This document shows positions 15,854 through 21,355 of a stretch of 21,355 nt of DNA, piece after piece (positions within the stretch are counted from its first letter, which is position 1; each line of letters opens with the position of its first letter). Both the position numbers and the translations under genes were made by a program. Source of the stretch: a virus; the IMG/VR virus record IMGVR_UViG_3300043119_000724, positions 1 through 21,355 of that record. One strand, 5' to 3'. The notes under the pieces were generated by a model. That model had not been told where the DNA came from. It worked only from the letters and a program-made list of their open reading frames with translations, and did not search any database.

Positions 15854-16701
15854 AGATTTTTTAACTCGTTTACTAATTCATAGTATTGCATTAAAGAAAC
15901 TAGGTGATTGTCGTCTACTTTTTGTGTATTTTTTATCGGAGTGATTGCTTTAGATACTTCCTCTAACTTAATCTTAACTATTTCGTCAGTTACGTTTTTC
16001 TTGTAGGTGTTAATACTTTCCTGCAATTTAACTACCTCTTCGTTGTAAATGTTTCTCAATCTAGTTGATGAGTTAACTGATACAATTACCTCTTTTAGTA
16101 TATTCTTTTGTTCTGGAAGTAAGTCTCCATATTGTGAGTTGAATTTCTCTAAAAGAATCTTATAGGTAAGAAGGCGTAGGTCTTTATCGTACTTGGAGTA
16201 CTCCTCCATCATAGTATCCTTGTCTTGGTCTGTCTGTTTTGCTTGAGTTAAGTGCTCAAGAATTGTAGTCTTATTGTCTACAAAAACAGATGGATCTGTT
16301 TCGTTGGGAGTATTTTGAGCCTCCAATAAGCAATACAGTGCTGCTAATGGTTTATAGGCTTCAACTTTAATTGAGAAGAATTCTTCTAAGTCGTAATGGT
16401 TTTTTAGCTCCTTTATTAACTCGTATTTTTGTTTTTTTAAAGTAGTTGCATCTATCTTTTTTGCAATCTCAGTAATAGTTCCTAAAATTGTTTCTGCCTT
16501 TTTAGCTCCTACTCCTTTATTCTTTAAAATATAATCGTATAGTTTAAATTCTTTTACTAAAGAAGTATTTCCTGTATAGAATTTTCTCATTATCTTTACA
16601 GCAGGCGATTCTTTACTAGATAGTGTATCTGCTGCTATCTGCTTTACCAGTAGTTCAAATATAAGTCCAGTGTTTTTATACTTGCTATGTTTAATACGCA
16701 T
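15850..16701 (-). CDS. Conserved-looking 283-aa helical protein downstream of portal
   Basis: A 283-residue Lys/Glu-rich, almost fully helical protein. The N-terminal SKYKNTGLIFELLVKQIAAD (6-25) looks like its most constrained part. No Walker, nuclease or membrane motif is seen. Several heptad-like stretches (about 75-110 and 200-260) suggest coiled-coil packing. It follows the portal gene by 30 nt with its own TATTTATA element and overlaps the 73-aa gene by 4 nt. Proteins with a similar opening occur, as far as I recall, beside portal genes of other T4-like phages of marine bacteria, without known function. A role in portal or prohead assembly is inferred from position. Confidence 0.6.
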   Translation of the reverse strand: MRIKHSKYKNTGLIFELLVKQIAADTLSSKESPAVKIMRKFYTGNTSLVKEFKLYDYILKNKGVGAKKAETILGTITEIAKKIDATTLKKQKYELIKELKNHYDLEEFFSIKVEAYKPLAALYCLLEAQNTPNETDPSVFVDNKTTILEHLTQAKQTDQDKDTMMEEYSKYDKDLRLLTYKILLEKFNSQYGDLLPEQKNILKEVIVSVNSSTRLRNIYNEEVVKLQESINTYKKNVTDEIVKIKLEEVSKAITPIKNTQKVDDNHLVSLMQYYELVNELKNL

Positions 16702-16719
16702 GTCTATAATTATCTTTGT

Positions 16720-16727
16720 TATAAATA
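16720..16727 (-). promoter_or_regulatory. TATTTATA element upstream of the 283-aa gene
   Basis: The minus strand reads CTCC-TATTTATA-ACAAAG, 18 nt before the ATG at 16701, in the 30-nt gap after the portal gene. No terminator precedes it, so it would add to read-through from the portal unit. Confidence 0.4.
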
Positions 16728-16731
16728 GGAG

Positions 16732-18594
16732 TTAATTATCTAAATCCTGAATGTTATTTTCATTAAGTAAATCCGATTCTATTTCTTCTTGTTTCTCAAA
16801 GATTAGCTGTTTTTTGTTAGAAAAAATATCTTTGTTTCTTAAGAATACAGCTTTAGTTGATAACGTATTTTCTTTTACATTCTCATTATCACTTGGATAA
16901 CCTCCCTTCATTCCATGAACACCTAATCTATCTCTTCCTCCTACCGGGTCTTTCTGGGTTCTTAATATGGAGAATTTCTCCCTAGGTCTTCCTTCAGGTT
17001 TAACATCATTTTCATTATAACCAGCCGGCACCTCTCCTTGCTCTCTACCGTAGATTGTAGCTAGATCATGAGGTGTTCCATAAGACTGTCCTGTTGTTAC
17101 TGGGTCATTCCCTTCGTTTTCAATTTGAGATAATCTAAATGCTCGTTTACCATCTTCTCTAACTAGATCTCTCATTTCGTTATAAGTATCTTCTGATAAG
17201 TTAAAGATATTATCGTAGATATAGTCTGAAGAGAATAACTTGGTCTCTTGCATTTGACGAGCTAGATCTATTTTCTCTTTCATTAACGCTACCTTCTCTT
17301 GCTCATAGATAATAGATGGTGTAGTTAACTTAATCTCAAAGTTAGTTAGAGATTCTCCTTTAAATCCTTGAGCGTATAGGTGAACTAATCCAATTTTAGT
17401 TAATTCGCTTTCTAAGATTCTTTGAATTCTCTCTACCGTTCTAGCAAAACGAATGTCTTCTGCTGCAAGAGTTGCTTTACCTGTTAGGTCTTTTTCGTAT
17501 CCAAAATATGCTTTTGGTACTTTTAGTGCAGCAAACATCTTATCTCTTAAGTACTCAATATCCTTAATACCGTCGTAATCTAATCCTTTAGTTGTTTCAA
17601 TACGAGTTGAAGTATCTCCTCCACGAACTGGAAGGTAAAAATCCTCCATCATATTCATCATGTTGAATCTTAGGTTGTAGTCACCTGTTTGTGGATCAAC
17701 ATATGGAGTTTTCTTGATACTGTTAATAGTCTTTTGCATGAACTGCTCTACCTCGTTTGGTGGAATAGAACCTACATTAACGTAGAACATTCTCTTCTCA
17801 GGAGCTCTCATGATACGGTGAATTAACATCGCATCTTCCATCAAAGTCAATTGCTTGTAAATCTTTCTAGCTGGTTCAATATAAGATCTACCATATGGCA
17901 GGTAGCTGGTATCTGATATTAACCTAAAGTGAGCTACTTCGTAGTTCTCTAAAGTAATAATAGTCTTATTTGATTTTGGAATGTAGTTTGGATCTGCTGA
18001 AGAAGCAAGTCCATCTGGATCAATAGTGAAGGTTACTTTGGCAGGATTATTTTTATCCTGTCCTTCGTATCTAGCCATATGGTAGACCGTGTAAGGAAGT
18101 ACGTTATAAACTCCAAATTCTTCTGAGATCTCTAGTTTTAAGAAGAAGTCACCATACTTACACATATTTCTAGTCCAAGACCAGAGGTTGAATTCAATAT
18201 TTAATATATCGTAGTATAGGTTGTAAAGTACCCTCTGAATATTCTCATCTGAGGATTTAATTGATAGTACCTCATGCATATCATTTTTCAAGGTAGATTC
18301 ATCTGCTAGTACATCTAAGGTAGATGCAATAAGTGGATCGGAATCCATTGCTTCATAATCTGAATATAATTGAATCCTTAATGTCTGATAATTAAGGTTA
18401 GGGTTGAATATATTCTTATTGTTGTAGATATATAAACGAGAAAATCTATCCAGTAACGAGTTAGTTTGGTACTTTCCGGTTGTCTGAATTTGATTTACGT
18501 CAGCAATTTTTAGTTCAGTACCTCCTACGTTTCTTACTAAAATATCTGTTGAGAACAGTCTCTGTAGGGAGTTGAACAAATTTCTTTCTGCCAT
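16732..18594 (-). CDS. 20: Portal vertex protein, T4 gp20-like
   Basis: A 620-residue protein. Portal hallmarks are DPLIASTLDVLADEST (86-101), WSWTRNMCKYGDFFLKLEI (138-156), LPYGRSYIEPARKIYKQLTL (232-251) followed by LMEDAMLIHRIMRAPEKRMF (251-270), matching the T4 RAPERR block, then YVNVGSIPPNEVEQFM, LRDKMFAALKVPKAYFGYEK (349-368) and the LTGKATLAAEDIRFARTVER stretch. Twelve copies form the ring at one head vertex through which DNA passes; it nucleates prohead assembly and docks the terminase. It is about 100 residues longer than T4 gp20; the extra length is a polar C-terminal tail (about 475-620) with several charged, probably disordered stretches. It sits 29 nt after the terminase gene. Confidence 0.93.
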   Translation of the reverse strand: MAERNLFNSLQRLFSTDILVRNVGGTELKIADVNQIQTTGKYQTNSLLDRFSRLYIYNNKNIFNPNLNYQTLRIQLYSDYEAMDSDPLIASTLDVLADESTLKNDMHEVLSIKSSDENIQRVLYNLYYDILNIEFNLWSWTRNMCKYGDFFLKLEISEEFGVYNVLPYTVYHMARYEGQDKNNPAKVTFTIDPDGLASSADPNYIPKSNKTIITLENYEVAHFRLISDTSYLPYGRSYIEPARKIYKQLTLMEDAMLIHRIMRAPEKRMFYVNVGSIPPNEVEQFMQKTINSIKKTPYVDPQTGDYNLRFNMMNMMEDFYLPVRGGDTSTRIETTKGLDYDGIKDIEYLRDKMFAALKVPKAYFGYEKDLTGKATLAAEDIRFARTVERIQRILESELTKIGLVHLYAQGFKGESLTNFEIKLTTPSIIYEQEKVALMKEKIDLARQMQETKLFSSDYIYDNIFNLSEDTYNEMRDLVREDGKRAFRLSQIENEGNDPVTTGQSYGTPHDLATIYGREQGEVPAGYNENDVKPEGRPREKFSILRTQKDPVGGRDRLGVHGMKGGYPSDNENVKENTLSTKAVFLRNKDIFSNKKQLIFEKQEEIESDLLNENNIQDLDN

Positions 18595-18610
18595 TGTAAA
18601 ATGTTTTATT

Positions 18611-18618
18611 TATAAATA
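18611..18618 (-). promoter_or_regulatory. TATTTATA element upstream of the portal gene
   Basis: The minus strand reads GCAC-TATTTATA-AATAAA, 16 nt before the ATG. The overlapping sequence also contains TATAAATA in the gene-sense direction at 18614-18607, the T4 late-promoter core, but only 12 nt from the ATG. Confidence 0.45.
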
Positions 18619-18623
18619 GTGCG

Positions 18624-20201
18624 TTATCCTAATAGCCAGGAAAGATCTTCTTGTCCGTTTGGCGTCTGCATAAGGTACGGATTATTCTGCATTGGAGCAA
18701 CGTTATAAACCGGTGATGCTGTTCTTTGATTTAGGGCTGTGAAGGTGCTCATAGTGGCACGGGTTAGGTCCATACCCTGCTGTCTCATACGAATGGCAGT
18801 ATCTCTTACATATAGTCCTGTTGCAAAAGACATAACTAAGTCATCATTATACCCTGACTGTGCCTGTGCCTTTCCATTTCTCCATATGAATACACGCATT
18901 TCTCCTAATAACCTTTTGGACTGTATAAGAACCGATCTTTCCCTTACATACTCCGTCATCTTAGCTATTACCAGAGGTCTAGTCTTAAGAGACATTGTAA
19001 ATCCTGGTACTAGTTTATCTCTTTCGTATTTAGCCATATATGATTCAACTGTTTCTTGATCGGATCTTGATGAGTAATATAGGTTTTTGTATTCTCTTTC
19101 TACAATTTGTTCTATTGTTGACCATCCAATATTGGCGTTCTCTACTACAAGTAATGCATCATTGTATTCTGAGGCTATTCCTACCAGTACGTTTCCGTAG
19201 TCCTTGGGTGATATCTTGCCCCTATATTCGGCTACCTGTGTTACTGCTTCAATATCGAATACATGAAAGGCAGAATAATCAGTAGAATCACCTCTAGCAA
19301 CGTCAGCTACAACCATGTAGGACTTATTGTAGTCAGGTGACTCCCATACCCATAAATTGCTATCAACTCCCCTCTTCTCTACAGGTTCTTTCTGATATGT
19401 TTCTTCATAGAAAGACATATTCTCTACTTCGAATACAGTATCCCCTGATGATAGGAAGTCGCAGTCGCACTCTTGGGCGGCTTGCTTTTCTCCCAGCTGT
19501 CTTGTCTGTTCATCTCTCCAGGACTGTTCTCTTTCCGGATGTACATCCCACCGTAATTTAACTGGTATGAATCCATTCTCTCCTGATTCGGCTTTTTCCC
19601 AGGTCTTGTGGAACCAGTTACCTACTCCATTTGGTGTGGACAATGCCATACATTGACCTCCGGTAGCAAGGGTTTGTTGTGCTGCAGTAAACGTTTCTTC
19701 GATATTATCAATAAACGCAGCCTCATCTATTAAAAGTAGTGATACTGCTTCCGAACGAGCAGCATCTGAATTAGATGATTTAGCTGTTATTTTAGAACCG
19801 TTTTTAAGTCTTAGTGATAATTTATTCTTTTCTGTAAAAGGTAATTGTAGCCATTTTGGTAGATTCTCATACATGAAAATCGTTTTAGTTACAAGGTTTC
19901 TAGCTGTTGCTTGAGTGATTGCAAGTGCTAGTACGTTCTTATCTTTATGGAAAACCATTAACCATAATGCATATGCAGAGGCTAATGTTGATATTCCTAA
20001 CTGTCTTGACTTTAAGGTGATGATGAATTTCTCATCTCTAAATAGGTGAAGTACGCCTTCTTGGAATGGGTAGAGATTAAATAGAATTCTACCTCTTGTT
20101 GGATGTTGTATATAGCAATACTTCCTCATGAAGTAAGCTGGGTCTTTTGAGCACTTTAGGTACTCTTGTGCAACTATTTGTTTTATATCTTGTTGTGACA
20201 T
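18624..20201 (-). CDS. 17: Terminase large subunit, T4 gp17-like
   Basis: A 525-residue packaging motor. ATPase part: YPFQEGVLHLF (44-54, adenine-binding Q-type motif), Walker A KSRQLGIS (64-71), Walker B SLLLIDEAAF (154-163, D159/E160) and coupling motif LSTPNG (187-192). Nuclease part, RNase H-like: VVADVARGDSTDYSAFHVFD (297-316) with D300, the LLVVENANIGW strand with E354, and GYNDDLVMSFA with D453/D454. All expected catalytic residues are present. It binds the portal, cuts concatemeric DNA and pumps it into the prohead. It is somewhat shorter than T4 gp17 (610). The gene starts its own unit behind a terminator and a TATTTATA element. Unlike in T4, the portal gene follows at once, with no sheath or tube genes between. 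Confidence 0.95.
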   Translation of the reverse strand: MSQQDIKQIVAQEYLKCSKDPAYFMRKYCYIQHPTRGRILFNLYPFQEGVLHLFRDEKFIITLKSRQLGISTLASAYALWLMVFHKDKNVLALAITQATARNLVTKTIFMYENLPKWLQLPFTEKNKLSLRLKNGSKITAKSSNSDAARSEAVSLLLIDEAAFIDNIEETFTAAQQTLATGGQCMALSTPNGVGNWFHKTWEKAESGENGFIPVKLRWDVHPEREQSWRDEQTRQLGEKQAAQECDCDFLSSGDTVFEVENMSFYEETYQKEPVEKRGVDSNLWVWESPDYNKSYMVVADVARGDSTDYSAFHVFDIEAVTQVAEYRGKISPKDYGNVLVGIASEYNDALLVVENANIGWSTIEQIVEREYKNLYYSSRSDQETVESYMAKYERDKLVPGFTMSLKTRPLVIAKMTEYVRERSVLIQSKRLLGEMRVFIWRNGKAQAQSGYNDDLVMSFATGLYVRDTAIRMRQQGMDLTRATMSTFTALNQRTASPVYNVAPMQNNPYLMQTPNGQEDLSWLLG

Positions 20202-20218
20202 GTTATATATTTATATAC

Positions 20219-20226
20219 TATAAATA
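20219..20226 (-). promoter_or_regulatory. TATTTATA element upstream of terminase
   Basis: The minus strand reads TTTA-TATTTATA-GTATAT, 17 nt before the ATG at 20201 and just past a terminator, as at phoH and gp22. A second, gene-sense TATAAATA (20215-20208) lies only 6 nt from the ATG, too close for a normal leader. Confidence 0.45.
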
Positions 20227-20234
20227 TAAAGGTA

Positions 20235-20261
20235 TAAAAAAACCCACCTTTGTGGGGTGGG
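20235..20261 (-). terminator. Rho-independent terminator after the 290-aa gene
   Basis: A stem of cccacc (20243-20248) with ggtggg (20256-20261) and a 7-nt loop is followed on the minus strand by about eight A/T-paired T residues (20235-20242). It lies about 20 nt past the stop of the 290-aa gene. The stem matches the terminator at 12902-12927. Confidence 0.9.
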
Positions 20262-20281
20262 CTAGTCTTTTATTTTTAGAA

Positions 20282-21154
20282 TTACTTATCTTCTTTTTTA
20301 ACTTCTTTTTCTTTAAACTTTTTCTCTCCTATTTTTTCTAACTTCTCGATATTCTTTCTTAACGCCATAACATCTTTTTTCATCTGCTTAAGTTTCGTAA
20401 TATCGATATGCTCAGCATTTTCTCCTTCTTCAAGTCCTGTTGCTTTTTCTTCCAAAGCATTAGCTACTTCTTTCATTCTAGATACTTTATAATCGTGGCC
20501 TGCTTTGTCAGTCTCCTTTTCTATCTCTTGCATTAATTTCTCAATGTTCTCGTATTTTGGAAGTGGATTTTCTTTTACCATTTCTTCTCCTTCTGAATAA
20601 GTAGGACCCTGTGGTGCTGGTTCTCCTCTTTTTTCAGCTTTGAAGATTGCATTATCGTCCCCATGTCCTTCTAGTCCTAGAGCATCTTCAACCATCTCTA
20701 CTAGGCGTTTTTCTCTAGCAGTTAATTTTGATTCTCTTACATCTTCTCTTGGCAATCCGTTTTTCATCATATCTATTGCCATATCTGTGGAATCTTCTGG
20801 TACAGCGTTTTCCTCTTCTAACTCACCTTCAGTTTCACTTAATCCTAATTTTTCAAACTTCAATAAAGAGTTTGCTAGATATTGATCTAACTTACCTTTA
20901 TTGTTGATGCTTTTTAAAGTATCTAGAATTTGTTGTTTTGAGTTTATTCTTGAAGGCTCAATTAAGTCAATAACCAACTGTTTTGCTCTGTTTAGGTCTT
21001 TTTCTGCCCAAGCTGCTTGAATTACTTGCTCTAGTTTTGATTTCGGTGAGTAACCTTCTTCCTGGGTCTCTTCTTTAGTTTCTGCTAGAAGTTGTGCGTT
21101 TTTTGTAAGTTTATTCTCTGATAGGAATGTTCTTAAATTAAAGTTATCTGCCAT
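20282..21154 (-). CDS. Charged coiled-coil protein upstream of terminase
   Basis: A 290-residue Glu/Lys-rich helical protein. It opens with DNFNLRTFLSENKLTKNAQLL (3-23), an amphipathic segment like that of the 85-aa protein. A helical block follows (about 40-105), then an acidic linker (about 108-135), and a long C-terminal coiled coil (about 200-290) ending in an almost pure Lys/Glu tail. No enzyme motif is present. In T4 the small terminase subunit (gp16) precedes gp17; this protein is larger and shows no DNA-binding motif that I can see, so I do not call it gp16. A virion internal or assembly protein is equally possible. It has its own TATTTATA element and a terminator. Confidence 0.65.
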   Translation of the reverse strand: MADNFNLRTFLSENKLTKNAQLLAETKEETQEEGYSPKSKLEQVIQAAWAEKDLNRAKQLVIDLIEPSRINSKQQILDTLKSINNKGKLDQYLANSLLKFEKLGLSETEGELEEENAVPEDSTDMAIDMMKNGLPREDVRESKLTAREKRLVEMVEDALGLEGHGDDNAIFKAEKRGEPAPQGPTYSEGEEMVKENPLPKYENIEKLMQEIEKETDKAGHDYKVSRMKEVANALEEKATGLEEGENAEHIDITKLKQMKKDVMALRKNIEKLEKIGEKKFKEKEVKKEDK

Positions 21155-21172
21155 TGTGTTTTTTATTTTGTT

Positions 21173-21180
21173 TATAAATA
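21173..21180 (-). promoter_or_regulatory. TATTTATA element upstream of the 290-aa gene
   Basis: The minus strand reads AAAC-TATTTATA-AACAAA, 18 nt before the ATG at 21154 and 39 nt after the stop of the preceding gene. The rest of this 65-nt spacer shows nothing else recognisable. Confidence 0.45.
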
Positions 21181-21219
21181 GTTTCTTTTTATCTAAAAGT
21201 AGTTTACCTGTCTGTACCT

Positions 21220-21355
21220 CTATAATGCTTCCGGGGTTTCTTCCTCGGGACTTTCAAATTCTTCTGCCCCTGGTTCTTCTGCTGGTATTTCTTCTCCTGG
21301 AAATTCACCTCCACCACCGCCTCCGGCTGCTGCTTCTGGTGGTACTGCTCCAAAT
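21220..21355 (-). CDS. C-terminal end of an unknown acidic Gly/Pro-rich protein (enters from outside the window)
   Basis: An open frame from the window edge to TAG at 21222-21220 gives 44 residues: FGAVPPEAAAGGGGGG, then EFPGEEIPAEEPGAEE, then a short acidic end (TPEAL). The composition (six Gly in a row, repeated PxEE and Glu pairs) is that of a disordered, acidic C-terminal tail. Codon-position pattern and the absence of stops support coding, but no start is visible and the identity of the protein cannot be judged from the tail. Confidence 0.6.
   Translation of the reverse strand, partial: FGAVPPEAAAGGGGGGEFPGEEIPAEEPGAEEFESPEEETPEAL

Noticed and set aside
18607-18614. Canonical T4 late promoter TATAAATA in gene direction upstream of the portal (and 20208-20215 upstream of terminase)
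   Set aside because: Only 12 and 6 nt from the ATG, and found at just two genes, in both cases next to a TATTTATA copy. The reverse form is the one that recurs with regular spacing.
3558-20885. Plus-strand open frames of 60-106 codons (for example 9862-10137, 11827-12117, 13311-13589, 18739-19059, 20640-20885)
   Set aside because: All lie opposite well-supported minus-strand genes, have low-complexity or reversed-codon composition, and lack any recognisable motif or spacing to neighbours.
20282-21154. 290-aa protein as small terminase subunit gp16
   Set aside because: Position upstream of gp17 is suggestive, but the protein is larger than gp16 and shows only charged coiled coil without a DNA-binding motif I can point to.
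1-21355. tRNA genes, CRISPR arrays, insertion sequences or integrase sites
   Set aside because: No cloverleaf-like sequence, regularly spaced repeats, transposase or recombinase frame was seen on either strand.

Overview
The window is part of a tailed-phage genome from the T4-like myovirus group: the head-packaging, capsid, neck and tail-fibre late module. Every gene I accept lies on the minus strand, so transcription runs from high to low coordinates. The sequence is AT-rich. The starts have A/T-rich leaders without a convincing Shine-Dalgarno sequence (for example upstream of the portal, scaffold and capsid genes), and many neighbouring genes are joined by TAATG stop/start overlaps. This is the translation-initiation style of Bacteroidota, so I infer a flavobacterium-like or other Bacteroidota host. 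That is inference; no host gene is present.

Layout in transcription order: (1) 21355-20282: the tail end of an unknown acidic Gly/Pro-rich protein, then a 290-residue charged coiled-coil protein ending in a strong terminator. (2) 20201-12951: large terminase (gp17), portal (gp20), three genes in the place where T4 keeps its prohead-core genes (283, 73 and 614 aa), prohead protease (gp21) and an 85-aa protein, closed by a second terminator almost identical to the first. (3) 12782-10184: acidic scaffold/core protein (gp22) behind a long leader, then major capsid protein (gp23), closed by a UUCG-loop terminator. (4) 10088-9402: a PhoH-like ATPase inserted between head and neck genes. (5) 9369-6190: four neck/tail-completion genes joined by TAATG overlaps, ending with a gp15-like tail terminator that carries an extra C-terminal domain. 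(6) 6184-786: a 961-aa fibre with VGIGT-type repeats, three tandem paralogous LamG/concanavalin-like proteins and a 113-aa protein. (7) 710-1: a 107-aa protein with a repeated NPFTWD motif and the start of an unknown beta-rich protein that leaves the window.

Together the genes describe procapsid building (portal, core, capsid), protease maturation, DNA packaging by the terminase, closure by neck proteins, and a host-recognition set. Sheath and tube genes, which sit between gp17 and gp20 in T4, are absent here. The strongest unexplained signal is an octamer, TATTTATA in the gene-sense direction, placed about 14-21 nt before most transcription-unit starts. It is the reverse complement of the T4 late promoter core TATAAATA and is the best candidate for a phage-specific promoter element.
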